A stretch of DNA of 64,000 nt. Origin: JALOLG01 sp035557475 (lineage in GTDB: Bacteria; Actinomycetota; Acidimicrobiia; Acidimicrobiales; Ilumatobacteraceae). The notes below the pieces were generated by a model. It was not told the DNA's origin, ran no database searches, and saw only the letters and a program-made list of their open reading frames with translations. Positions 50,252 through 58,838 of the stretch are shown piece after piece. The stretch spans positions 1 through 64,000 of the forward strand of contig DATMDV010000113.1 in assembly GCA_035557475.1 (NCBI GenBank). The letters are read 5' to 3'. The position numbers and the translations under genes are program-made. The first letter of the stretch is position 1. Each line of letters begins with the position of its first letter.

Positions 50252-50916
50252 CCACCCGCAACAAGACGCCCCTCGTCGTCGGCATCGTCCTCGTCGTCGT
50301 CGCCATCGTCGCCATCGCCGCGGTCGTCGCGTCGCGGGGTGGCGACGACGACGATGGCACGAACGGAACGACGAGCTCGCTTCCCGAGGAGTTGATCGGC
50401 GAGATCCGCCCGGTCACCGTCGAAGGATCGGCACTCCCGCCGCTGGAGAACCCCAACAACGACGCCGCGGTCGGTCTCGCCGCACCGGTGCTCGTCGGCG
50501 AGAGCTTCGATGGGTCGGTGGTCACGACGGCGTCAGAGGGCGGGCCGGTGATGGTCGTCTTTCTGGCTCACTGGTGCCCGCACTGCAATGACGAGATCCC
50601 GCGACTGCTCGAGCTCGAAGACGCCGGGCGGTTCCCCGACGACTTGAAGATCGTGGGTGTCAGCACGGGCGTGAGTGCCAACCGCCCGAACTTCCCACCG
50701 TCGGAGTGGATCGTCGAGAAGGGCTGGCTGTGGCCCGTGATGGCCGACGGTGTCGACTTCACGAACGGTTTCTTCATGGGCGCCGAGGCGTTCGGCGTGA
50801 ACGCCTTCCCGTTCATCACCGTCGTCGGCGCTGACGGCAACGTGCTCGGGAGGTGGGCAGGCGAGTCCGAGCCCGACGACTTCATCGCCAAGCTCGAGGC
50901 GGCGCTCGCCGCGTAG
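50248..50916 (+). CDS. Membrane-anchored thioredoxin-like protein (TlpA/DsbA-type)
   Basis: 222 residues. One N-terminal helix (PLVVGIVLVVVAIVAIAAVVA) then a thioredoxin fold with WCPHC (catalytic CxxC with Pro-His between) and the cis-Pro in NAFPFITVV. Extracytoplasmic. With DsbB upstream (overlap GTGA) it likely introduces disulphides in secreted proteins. The acidic linker GGDDDDGTNG precedes the domain. GTG 50248. Its length matches TlpA/ResA types. Confidence 0.9.
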   Translation: MTTRNKTPLVVGIVLVVVAIVAIAAVVASRGGDDDDGTNGTTSSLPEELIGEIRPVTVEGSALPPLENPNNDAAVGLAAPVLVGESFDGSVVTTASEGGPVMVVFLAHWCPHCNDEIPRLLELEDAGRFPDDLKIVGVSTGVSANRPNFPPSEWIVEKGWLWPVMADGVDFTNGFFMGAEAFGVNAFPFITVVGADGNVLGRWAGESEPDDFIAKLEAALAA

Positions 50917-50928
50917 GGCCTCAGCACG

Positions 50929-52107
50929 TCAGGGTCGGTAGCCGATCCTGGCGGCCAGCGCCGGGGTGACGCCCCACACCGCGGCGAGACGTTCGACCGC
51001 GGCCGACGCTTCGGGGTCAGGGCGGTCGGTACGGATGGCGCGGATCATCAGGTTCTTGGCGGTGTGCTCGGTCGAGACGAACTCGATCACGTCGGTGCGG
51101 TAGCCGTGGGCGCGCAGCAGCTCGGCGCGCAATGAGTCAGTCAGCAGGTCACCGAGGCGTTCCCGCACGATCCCGTGCCGGAGCAGCGGCCCGTAGTCGG
51201 GGGGCGCGTTGGCCGTGTCGATCTGGGCTTGGAGGTCGTGCTGGCAGCAGGGCGCCGCCAACACGTAGCGCGCCCGCCAGCCGACGGCCTTCGAGAGTGC
51301 GTCGTCGGTGGCGGTGTCGCAGGCGTGAAGCGCGAGGACGAGGTCGGGCGGCTCGGCCGGCTGATGGTCGATGATCGAGCCGGCCTCGAACACCAATCCG
51401 TCCCAGCCGAGCTCTGCAACCGTGGTGTTGAGACGCTCGATCAGTTCCGCCTTCGTGTCGATGCCGGTCATCGTCACCGAGTGGCCGCGGACCTGGGTCA
51501 GGTAGTGATACGTCGCCAGCGTCAACACGCCGGCACCGCAACCGAGGTCGACGGCCCGAATCGTGTCAGGCAGGTCGGCGTCGAGCGTGTGCGACAGGAT
51601 CTCGACGAAGCGCTCGACCTGGCGATGCTTGGCGCGTGCTGTCGGCTTGATGCGACCGTGCTGGTCGGTGATCCCGACCGCCCGCAGGAACGGCGCCGAT
51701 TCGTCGAGCAACCGCGCCTTGGGTCGGTCATGGGCCGTGAGGATGGTGCTCGCGCTGGGGCGATGCCGCGTCAACCGGGGCGTTCCGCCGCGCGCGTGGC
51801 TCAGCTGCAGGTCGGCGTCGAGTGTGCGCACGAACGTCGAGGCGAAGCCGGTCTCGAACAGCTCATCCAACCGCGTCGCGAGCTCGCTCGGTTCGAGGTT
51901 GGCCACGACTGTCGTGCGTCCGTCGAAGACCGAAAGTTGCAGGCGGCGCCCCACCTTGAGGTCGACGGGGCGCAGCGTCACCCGCTCCGCCGACGGGTTC
52001 GCCCCTGGCAACGCGCCCGACCAGGTGGCGGAGACGAAGCGTTCCTCGTCGGTGATGGCCTCGATGAGCACCTCGATCGGCTCGGATCGGGCGGACTGGG
52101 GCTCCAC
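50929..52107 (-). CDS. SAM-dependent methyltransferase (METTL25-like)
   Basis: 392 residues, GTG 52107. The Rossmann methyltransferase core has AVDLGCGAGVLTLATYHYL (motif I), MTGIDTKAELIERL, and LALHACDTATDDAL plus APCCQHDL, which are features of the METTL25/Methyltransf_32 group. The N-terminal ~180 residues include a domain (LRPVDLKVGRRLQLSVFDGR) of unknown role. It could modify an RNA or small substrate. On the minus strand downstream of the ABC-F gene, so possibly in the larB-larC-ABC-F transcript. Confidence 0.8.
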   Translation of the reverse strand: MEPQSARSEPIEVLIEAITDEERFVSATWSGALPGANPSAERVTLRPVDLKVGRRLQLSVFDGRTTVVANLEPSELATRLDELFETGFASTFVRTLDADLQLSHARGGTPRLTRHRPSASTILTAHDRPKARLLDESAPFLRAVGITDQHGRIKPTARAKHRQVERFVEILSHTLDADLPDTIRAVDLGCGAGVLTLATYHYLTQVRGHSVTMTGIDTKAELIERLNTTVAELGWDGLVFEAGSIIDHQPAEPPDLVLALHACDTATDDALSKAVGWRARYVLAAPCCQHDLQAQIDTANAPPDYGPLLRHGIVRERLGDLLTDSLRAELLRAHGYRTDVIEFVSTEHTAKNLMIRAIRTDRPDPEASAAVERLAAVWGVTPALAARIGYRP

Positions 52108-52164
52108 GTTTCAACTGTATGGGGATCGAAACTGGAAGCGGATCCGACCTGTCGACGCCGCGCC

Positions 52165-53745
52165 TCAGCGCCAGGCCGCCGGACACTCCATGTGATCGGT
52201 GACCGCACAGTCGTCGCCGAACACGACGAAGCGGTCGAAACCGCGGAGGAACCAGCGATCGTGGGTGACGGCGATGACCGTCCCGTCGAAACGATCGAGC
52301 CCGGCTTCGAGCGCCTCCGCCGACACGAGGTCGAGGTTGTCGGTCGGCTCGTCGAGCAGCAGCAACGTCGCCCCGGAGAGCTCGAGGAGCAGGATCTGGA
52401 AGCGCGCCTGCTGGCCGCCCGACAGCGTCTGGAACGGTTGGTGGGCGCACCCTTGGATCTCGTAGCGGCGGAGCATGCCCATCGCCGGCCCGAGCACCAC
52501 GTCGTGATCGTGGAGGATCTCGACGAGCGTGCGACCGATCCATTCCGGATGGTCGTGGGTCTGGTGGAACAGGCCGGGCACGACGCCGGCACCGAGGCGC
52601 CACTTGCCGTCGTGGTCGGTCGGATATCCGGCCAGCAGGCGAAGGAAGTGGCTCTTGCCGACGCCGTTGCCGCCGAGCACCGCGACGCGCTCGCCGTACC
52701 ACAGTTCGAGGTCGAACGGATCGGTGAGGCCGGACAGCGCGAGGCCCTCGAGGATCACGGCTCGCTTGCCGGTGCGGGCACCACGCAGCCGCACGTCGAT
52801 CTTCTGCGCCCGCGCCTGTGTCGGTCGCTCGTTCTTCTCGATGAACAGGCGCAGCCGGCTCTCGGCGGCCTTCAGCTTCGGCGCGAACGTGTCGCTGATC
52901 TTCGCCCGGCGAGCCATCTCGGCGACCAGCTCTTCGAGCCGCTTGCGTTCGTCGTCATAGACACCACGGTCGTGTTCGAGGCGCTCGTGCAGCGCCGCCC
53001 GGGCCGCGGCGTAGGTCGCGAAGCCGGCGCCGTGGGTCCACGTGCCCTCGGCCTCGACCGTCACGATCTTGGTCGACGACGCGGCGAGGAGCTCGCGGTC
53101 GTGACTCACGAAGAGGACCGTCTTGCGGCTCGATCGCAGCTCGCGCTCGAGCCACCGTTTGGCCGGGACATCCAGGAAGTTGTCGGGTTCGTCGAGCACG
53201 AGCACGTCGTCCTCGCCGCGGAGCAGTGCCTCCAGCGCCAGCCGCTTCTGCTCGCCGCCACTCAGTGTCGTGAGCGGCCGGTCGGCGACATGGCGGAAGT
53301 CGGCGTCGAGCGCCCGGCCGGCGCATTCGTCCCAGAGCACCTCGGCGTCGTAGCCGCCCGCGTCGCCCCACTCGGCGAGCGCCGTCGCGTAGCGCATCGG
53401 ATCGGCAGTGGCGTGGGCGTGGGCGGTGTCGAGGCGCTCAGCGGCGCGGCGAATGCGTTCCGGGGAGATCGACACGAGCAGATCGCGCACGGTGTGGATG
53501 CCGTAGTCCGCGCCGGCGGTCCCGACGAGTTGGCGCATGACGCCGAGCCGTCCCTCGATCGACACCGTGCCCGATGTCGGGGAGGTGTCGCCGCACACGA
53601 TGCGCACGAGCGTCGTCTTGCCGACCCCGTTGGCGCCGACGAGTGCCACCCGTTCGCCGTTGCCGACCGCGAAGCTGACGTCGCGGATGAGCTCGATGCC
53701 GCTCGGCAGCTTCCAGCCGACATGGCTGATCTGGATCGATCCCAC
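52165..53745 (-). CDS. ABC-F family ATPase
   Basis: 526 residues, two nucleotide-binding domains with no membrane part: Walker A GANGVGKTT and GGNGVGKSH, signatures TLSGGEQKR and TLSGGQQAR, Walker B LVLDEPDNFLD and LLLDEPTDNLD. The linker between them (ERLEHDRGVYDDERKRLEELV, LRLFIEKNER) is coiled-coil, as expected for ribosome-acting ABC-F proteins, which can regulate translation or protect from antibiotics. GTG 53745 lies 12 nt after larC stop. Antibiotic resistance is possible but not shown. Confidence 0.9.
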   Translation of the reverse strand: MGSIQISHVGWKLPSGIELIRDVSFAVGNGERVALVGANGVGKTTLVRIVCGDTSPTSGTVSIEGRLGVMRQLVGTAGADYGIHTVRDLLVSISPERIRRAAERLDTAHAHATADPMRYATALAEWGDAGGYDAEVLWDECAGRALDADFRHVADRPLTTLSGGEQKRLALEALLRGEDDVLVLDEPDNFLDVPAKRWLERELRSSRKTVLFVSHDRELLAASSTKIVTVEAEGTWTHGAGFATYAAARAALHERLEHDRGVYDDERKRLEELVAEMARRAKISDTFAPKLKAAESRLRLFIEKNERPTQARAQKIDVRLRGARTGKRAVILEGLALSGLTDPFDLELWYGERVAVLGGNGVGKSHFLRLLAGYPTDHDGKWRLGAGVVPGLFHQTHDHPEWIGRTLVEILHDHDVVLGPAMGMLRRYEIQGCAHQPFQTLSGGQQARFQILLLELSGATLLLLDEPTDNLDLVSAEALEAGLDRFDGTVIAVTHDRWFLRGFDRFVVFGDDCAVTDHMECPAAWR

Positions 53746-53757
53746 GGTCGTCCGACG

Positions 53758-54969
53758 CTAAGCGGACGACGGGCCGTCGTCGGCGGCGGTTTCGGCGCGG
53801 CGGAGGACGTCGCGCAGGGGGATGCCCAACGCTGCCGCGGCAGCGACCGCGTCGTCGTGTTCCACCTTCACCCGCGAGCCGCTCACCTTGACGTGCACGA
53901 GGTGGCCACCGACGTCGACGTGGCGTTCCTCGCGATGCTGCGGCCAGCGCTCGACGGATGTCGCCCGCACGCCGAGGGTCCCCGTCTCGCCGATCATCAC
54001 GCTGCTCACGGCGGCGAACGTCGCGTCGTCGCACAGCGCGTGCACAGTGTGCGCCGGGCGACCCTTCTTCATCACGATCGGGGTCGCCCACGCGTCGTAC
54101 GCGCCGGCGGCGAGCAATCCGGCGATCGTGTGGGCGAGTACCTCACCGGTGACGTCGTCGACGTTGGCCTCGACGAGCCGGGCCGGCCGGCCGGTCCCCT
54201 GCATCGCCGCACCGGACCGCACGTCGTCGCCGATCACGGCCTGCACGACGTTCGGTCGGCCCGGCGGGTCGGCCGTGCCCGCTCCGAAGCCGGTGCCGGT
54301 CACGGTGAACGACGGGAAGGCGCCGAAGCGATCGGCGAGCACGGTCATGAGGGCGACTCCGGTCGGCGTGGCCGTCTCCATCGTGGTGTCGAGCCCCACG
54401 ACCGGGGCGTTCGCACGGGCGAGGAGTTTGGTGACGGCCGGGACCGGGTTGGGCAGCTCGCCGTGTTGGGTCCGAACGGTGCCATGGCCGACGGCGATCG
54501 GGCTGCAGACGATCGAGTCGACGCCCAGCACCTCGAGCGCGACACAGACGCCGACGACGTCGATGATCGAGTCGAGCGCACCGACCTCGTGGAGCTCGAC
54601 GTCGCCGGCCGCGACGCCGTGGATCTCGCCTTCGACCTCGGCGAGGACCCGGTACACCGCCAAGGCCCGGTCGCGGGCGCGGGCGGGAAGGTCCGCCGAA
54701 CCGATCAACTCGAGCACGTCGCGAGCCGGACGGTGAGTGTGGTCAGCGTCGTCGTGACCGGTGTCGTCGTGCACGGCGACGTTCGCCCACGTCGCGCCGA
54801 CCCCGCAACGTTGGACCCGCTCGAACGCCAGCGCATACCCGTCGACGTGCAACCCGGCGAGACCATCGGCGATCGCGTCCACGCCGGCGCCGGCATCGAC
54901 GAGCGCCGCCAGCAACATGTCGCCGGCCACACCGGCGCAGCAGTTGAACCACACCGTGCGCCCGCTCAT
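53758..54969 (-). CDS. larC: Nickel-pincer cofactor synthase LarC
   Basis: 403 residues, ATG 54969. LarC inserts Ni into the pyridinium bis-thiocarboxylate ligand for lactate racemase-type enzymes. Family features: WFNCCAGVAGDMLLAALVDAG at the start, HEVGALDSIIDVVG, GELPNPVPAV, ETATPTGVAL and, late, VEANVDDVTGEVLAHTI and ATPIVMKKGRP. The His-rich segment (HDDTGHDDADHTHR, near residue 75) may hold Ni. It overlaps larB by 4 nt (ATGA). larE and larA are not in the window. Confidence 0.9.
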   Translation of the reverse strand: MSGRTVWFNCCAGVAGDMLLAALVDAGAGVDAIADGLAGLHVDGYALAFERVQRCGVGATWANVAVHDDTGHDDADHTHRPARDVLELIGSADLPARARDRALAVYRVLAEVEGEIHGVAAGDVELHEVGALDSIIDVVGVCVALEVLGVDSIVCSPIAVGHGTVRTQHGELPNPVPAVTKLLARANAPVVGLDTTMETATPTGVALMTVLADRFGAFPSFTVTGTGFGAGTADPPGRPNVVQAVIGDDVRSGAAMQGTGRPARLVEANVDDVTGEVLAHTIAGLLAAGAYDAWATPIVMKKGRPAHTVHALCDDATFAAVSSVMIGETGTLGVRATSVERWPQHREERHVDVGGHLVHVKVSGSRVKVEHDDAVAAAAALGIPLRDVLRRAETAADDGPSSA

Positions 54970-55715
54970 CGGCGCAGCATCCGCGCCACGGCGCACGCCG
55001 CACCGAAGCCGTTGTCGATGCCGACCACCGTCACGCCGCTCGCGCACGAGGCGTGCATCGCCAACAAAGCTGTCACGCCGTCGAGGGCGGCTCCGTAGCC
55101 GACGCTCGTCGGGACCGCGACCACGGGCGCCGACGTGAGCCCGCCGATCACACTGGCGAGCGCCCCTTCCATCCCGGCGACGACGATCACGGCGTCGGCA
55201 CCGGTGACGCGATCGAGGTGGGCGAGCAGCCGGTGGAGTCCGGCAACTCCGATGTCGTGCAATCGGTCGGCGTCGAACGCATGGGCCCGCAGCGTGATCG
55301 CCGCCTCGTCGGCGACCGGTGTGTCGGCCGTGCCGGCGCTCGCGATCAGCACTCGTTGGGCACGTGTCTGCGACGGCTCGCGCCACAGCACGCAGCCGCC
55401 GGACTGGAGGCCCGGACCGTAGATCGCCGTCGCCGCCTTCACCTGCGCCTCGTCGGCCCGCGTCAGGAGCACCGGTCCGCTGCCGTGCTCGAACAGCTCG
55501 GCGACGATGCGGACACATTGCTCGGGCGTCTTGCCCGGCCCGTACACCGCCTCGGGCATCCCTTGGCGGAGTGTGCGGTGATGGTCGACGAGTGTGTCGC
55601 CGAGGTCGGCGAACGGGAGTCGCGAGAGCCGCGCCACCGCCTCGTCGGCCGTCACCTCGCCGGACCGGATGCCGTCGATCAGCGCCCGTAGCGCGGAATC
55701 GTCCACAGGACCCAT
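54966..55715 (-). CDS. larB: Nickel-pincer cofactor carboxylase LarB
   Basis: 249 residues, ATG 55715. A PurE-like domain at the C-terminus (SAGTADTPVADEAAITL, AHLDRVTGADAVIVVAGMEG, PVVAVPTSVGYGA) follows an N-terminal helical region (DDSALRALIDGIRSGEVTADEA). LarB carboxylates and hydrolyses nicotinic acid adenine dinucleotide as the first step of nickel-pincer synthesis. GTG/ATG choice is clear from the conserved start. Divergent from pheA across 112 nt rich in GCCGACTC repeats. Confidence 0.9.
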   Translation of the reverse strand: MGPVDDSALRALIDGIRSGEVTADEAVARLSRLPFADLGDTLVDHHRTLRQGMPEAVYGPGKTPEQCVRIVAELFEHGSGPVLLTRADEAQVKAATAIYGPGLQSGGCVLWREPSQTRAQRVLIASAGTADTPVADEAAITLRAHAFDADRLHDIGVAGLHRLLAHLDRVTGADAVIVVAGMEGALASVIGGLTSAPVVAVPTSVGYGAALDGVTALLAMHASCASGVTVVGIDNGFGAACAVARMLRR

Positions 55716-55736
55716 GGTGCCAGACTCGGCCGAATT

Positions 55737-55803
55737 GAGTCGGCTCACCACAGGCCGACTCGTCGAACGTCTGGTCGCCGACTCGGACTGAATGAGCCGA
55801 CTC
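55737..55803. promoter_or_regulatory. Cluster of GCCGACTC/GAGTCGGC octamers between larB and pheA
   Basis: GAGTCGGC at 55737-55744 and GCCGACTC at 55754-55761 form an inverted repeat around 9 nt. Further direct copies of GCCGACTC are at 55777-55784 and 55796-55803. Four copies of an octamer within 67 nt in a divergent promoter region suggest operator sites for an unknown regulator. Confidence 0.5.
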
Positions 55804-55827
55804 GATGAGACCTTAACCTGAGGGGCC

Positions 55828-56802
55828 ATGACGACCGACCCGATCGATCCGAGCGCGTCCACCGACCCGTCGCAGCGGGTGGGTTTCTTCGGTCCGTTCG
55901 GCACGTTCACCGAGCAGGCGGTGCGGACCCAGCCCGACCTCGCCGCTCGCGAGCTGGTCGCATATCGATCGGTACCTGACATCCTCGACGCGGTCACCGC
56001 CGGCCAGATCGGTGTCGGCTTCGTGCCGATCGAGAACTCGATCGAGGGCATGGTCAACTTCACGCTCGACGCGCTGGCGTTCGACCACGATCTGATCATC
56101 ACCCGCGACGTCGTGCTCGACATCGAGCACTGCCTCATGGCCCGCGGAGGAACCACGCTGGCCGACGTGAAGGACGTGCTGTCGATCCCGGTCGCGACTG
56201 CGCAGTGCCACCGGTTCCTGCGCGAGCAGTTGCCGGGAGCGGTGGTGCGCGCCTCGGACTCCACAGCGTCCGCCGCGCAGACCGTGAGCGAGGACCCGGC
56301 TCCCGGCGTCGCCGCGATCGCCCCGCGTGCAGCGGCCGCGCTGTACGGCCTCGAGATCATTGCGGCCGACATCGCCGACCACGACGGCAACCAGACACGA
56401 TTCGTCGCCGTCGCCCGCGACGGCATCCCGCCCCGAACCGGCCACGACCGCACGGCACTTGTGGTCTACCAGCGGGCCGACGAACCGGGCAGCCTGATCT
56501 CGATCCTCCAGGAGTTCGCCGCCCGCCGCATCAACCTGTCGAACCTGATCAGCCGTCCGACGAAGCATGGCGGGCTCGGCGACTATTGCTTCATCATCTT
56601 CGCCGAGGGTCACGTGACCGATGATCTGTTGGCCGACGCGATGCGCGCTCTGCACGCCAAGCAGGGCGACGTGAAGTTCTTCGGTTCCTATCCGGCCGCC
56701 GACGCTGCCGACCACGATGCCCGCCAGCACGCCGATGCGCGATGGCGCGAAGCCGACGACTGGATCACCGAGCTCCAACGCCGCGTCCGCCCGTTCTCAT
56801 GA
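55828..56802 (+). CDS. pheA: Prephenate dehydratase
   Basis: 324 residues, ATG 55828, preceded by GAGG. The dehydratase domain has GFFGPFGTFTEQAV, GFVPIENSIEGMVN and the catalytic NQTRFVAV motif; an ACT domain follows (ALVVYQRADEPGSLISILQEF, INLSNLISRPTKHGGLGDY), which binds phenylalanine for feedback control. It turns prephenate into phenylpyruvate. The stop codon lies inside the left arm of the 45-bp palindrome (copy 4). Confidence 0.94.
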   Translation: MTTDPIDPSASTDPSQRVGFFGPFGTFTEQAVRTQPDLAARELVAYRSVPDILDAVTAGQIGVGFVPIENSIEGMVNFTLDALAFDHDLIITRDVVLDIEHCLMARGGTTLADVKDVLSIPVATAQCHRFLREQLPGAVVRASDSTASAAQTVSEDPAPGVAAIAPRAAAALYGLEIIAADIADHDGNQTRFVAVARDGIPPRTGHDRTALVVYQRADEPGSLISILQEFAARRINLSNLISRPTKHGGLGDYCFIIFAEGHVTDDLLADAMRALHAKQGDVKFFGSYPAADAADHDARQHADARWREADDWITELQRRVRPFS

Positions 56803-56839
56803 AGTTTCGGCGTTCCCGGGGCGCCGAAACTTCACGAGA
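56795..56839. repeat. 45-bp dispersed palindrome, copy 4
   Basis: Left arm TCTCATGAAGTTTCGGCG (56795-56812), 9-nt loop, right arm CGCCGAAACTTCACGAGA (56822-56839); 17 of 18 pairs. The pheA stop codon TGA (56800-56802) is part of the left arm, so the element supplied the end of the gene. The convergent SGNH gene ends at 56858. Confidence 0.92.
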
Positions 56840-56857
56840 TGGGAAGGGGTCAGGCGA

Positions 56858-58780
56858 TCAGACGCCGTAGACGCTGCGGATGTCGGCGGCGATGCCGGTG
56901 CCGTCGGGGTCCGGGCACGGGTCGTCGAGTGGCCCGCCACCGGTCCAGGGCGCCGCGCACGGCCGGCCTTCGAGGTGCGCGAACCAGCGTGAGAAGTAGT
57001 CGGCGAGACCGAACGCACCGCGGTTGGTGAGGTGAATCCCGTCCGGCCAGACCCAGTTGTCGCCGCGATGGTTGTAGGCGTTCCATTCGGCCACTTGCAC
57101 GTCGCTGTAGCTGGGTTGGGCGGCCACACGGCGGAGGTCGGCGTTGTTCAGCTGATAGGCGCGGTTCGCGGTCGGTGACTGACCGCCCTCGCTGTACGTC
57201 AGCCACACGATCTGACGCGCACCTTTCGCTCGCGCGGCGCGCACGATCGTGTCGAACAGGTACCCGAAGTCGTCGAACCAGTCGTTGTAGCCGGTCATGA
57301 TGATCACCGCGTCGACCCATCCCGGAGTGGTGGTGATCGCTTCGTAGGCGGTGTTCGGGACCCGGTTGGTGGTGTTGCTGAGGCACGACGGGTACACGAG
57401 ACGACGACACGGCTCGGCGTCGAGGACCGGATCGAACCCGCGCATCGCGCCCGGCGCGCCGGGGATGAAGCGCACGGCGGCGAGCGTCGAGTCGCCGACG
57501 ATCAGCACTCGCGACGGTGGCCGGTCGTTCGACGGCACGGGCAGCGGCGACGCCACGGGCGTGCCGATGAAGTAGCCGGTGATGTCGACGATCAGATCGG
57601 TGCCCCGGTCGGAGAAGTAGGCGGTGCCGCGCTCCGACGTCCGGGTGATCGCCAGGTTCGGCACCGAGTCGTCACGTGTCGTGGCGTTGACGCTCGACGT
57701 CGTCGGCAGTTCCGTGCCGGCGGGGTAGGCGGTGACGAAGCCCGCCTCGTCGGTGCGCGTGAGCGTGACGTTCGTGACGATGGCAGCGGCGTCGGACAAC
57801 GGGAGGCCGAGCTCACGTGTGCCGCCCCGCCACACCCGCGGTTGATCGCGGCGGGTGTCGAGCATGCGGGTCGGCGCGGTCGGTACGAACCGACCGTCGT
57901 TCGACGACGGTGCCGACGGTCCGGTGAACCACCCCACGAGATCGACGATCACGTGGCCGCCGGAGGTGGTGGCGATCGTGAATCCGCCGGGTGTGACGGG
58001 CACGATGACCTGCGCGGCACGTGGATCGCCGCTGCCGTCAGGGTTCATGAACGAGGCGTCCGACCCGTCGGCGCCCGCCGGGAAGGCGCTGAAGAACCCG
58101 GCGACCGGTGCCCCGACGCTCGTGACGTTCACGGCGACCGCGGTCGCGTCGGCATCGACACCGGCTGGGAGCAAAATGTTGACCCGGCCGCTCGGCGCGA
58201 GTGGTACGCCGCCCCCCGCTCGCGTGTCGAGCAGTCGAGACGGGACGACGGGCATGAACCGGCCGGCAGTCGCTCCGCCGGCGACCTCGGTGAACGTGCC
58301 AGTCACGTCGACGATCAGATCGGTCGCCACGTTCGCGTACACGTCGATCGCGCCGTCCGCGCTGACCGGCACGATGCCCGAGTTGGCGGTGTCGCTCCCC
58401 GTCTCGACGTTGAGGATCGACGTCTCGGGTCGCAGCGTCCCCGCCGGATACACCGTGACGAAGCCGGTGCCCGACGTCCGCGTCGCGGTGATCGTGACCG
58501 CGGCGGCCGTGATGCCGGTCGCGATCCCGTCACGACCGGCGATCTGGACCCGGATCGTTGCCGCGTCGACGGGCGCGCACCCACACGTCGCGGCGCGGGT
58601 GTCGGCGAGACGGAGCGGACCGACCGGTGCGTAGCGCGACGGCGCCCCGACGACCGGCGGGGCGGTGCCGGCGACGGCGTGCGACGGCCCGAGCGCGGCA
58701 ATCGGCACGAGCGCCACGCTGGTGATGGCGGTGAGGGCACCGATCAACGCGGTCGATGCGAAGGTCCGTACCCCGGACAT
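56858..58780 (-). CDS. Secreted SGNH hydrolase with three DTR-type surface repeats
   Basis: 640 residues. A signal peptide (to about residue 38) is followed by three ~120-residue beta units with PxRLxDTRA, GFVTVYPAGT or a variant, and TDLIVDVTGTF, starting near residues 50, 175 and 298. A GDSL/SGNH hydrolase domain follows from ~420: VLIVGDSTLAAVR (Ser431), a GYNDWFDDF oxyanion-type Asn, and WPDGIHLTN (Asp580, His583). Predicted to remove acyl or acetyl groups from cell-surface glycans or polymers. The repeats are common in Ilumatobacter-like genomes, as I recall. Confidence 0.82.
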   Translation of the reverse strand: MSGVRTFASTALIGALTAITSVALVPIAALGPSHAVAGTAPPVVGAPSRYAPVGPLRLADTRAATCGCAPVDAATIRVQIAGRDGIATGITAAAVTITATRTSGTGFVTVYPAGTLRPETSILNVETGSDTANSGIVPVSADGAIDVYANVATDLIVDVTGTFTEVAGGATAGRFMPVVPSRLLDTRAGGGVPLAPSGRVNILLPAGVDADATAVAVNVTSVGAPVAGFFSAFPAGADGSDASFMNPDGSGDPRAAQVIVPVTPGGFTIATTSGGHVIVDLVGWFTGPSAPSSNDGRFVPTAPTRMLDTRRDQPRVWRGGTRELGLPLSDAAAIVTNVTLTRTDEAGFVTAYPAGTELPTTSSVNATTRDDSVPNLAITRTSERGTAYFSDRGTDLIVDITGYFIGTPVASPLPVPSNDRPPSRVLIVGDSTLAAVRFIPGAPGAMRGFDPVLDAEPCRRLVYPSCLSNTTNRVPNTAYEAITTTPGWVDAVIIMTGYNDWFDDFGYLFDTIVRAARAKGARQIVWLTYSEGGQSPTANRAYQLNNADLRRVAAQPSYSDVQVAEWNAYNHRGDNWVWPDGIHLTNRGAFGLADYFSRWFAHLEGRPCAAPWTGGGPLDDPCPDPDGTGIAADIRSVYGV

Positions 58781-58838
58781 GATCCGCCCAGGCTATGGGC
58801 CGACCGGGTCCGTGCGGCACGTGCCCTAACCTCGCCGG

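Noticed and set aside
51175..55098. 1307-codon open frame on the plus strand
   Set aside because: It is the antisense of the methyltransferase, ABC-F and larC genes; Arg/Gly/Asp-rich with no domain. High GC opens such frames.
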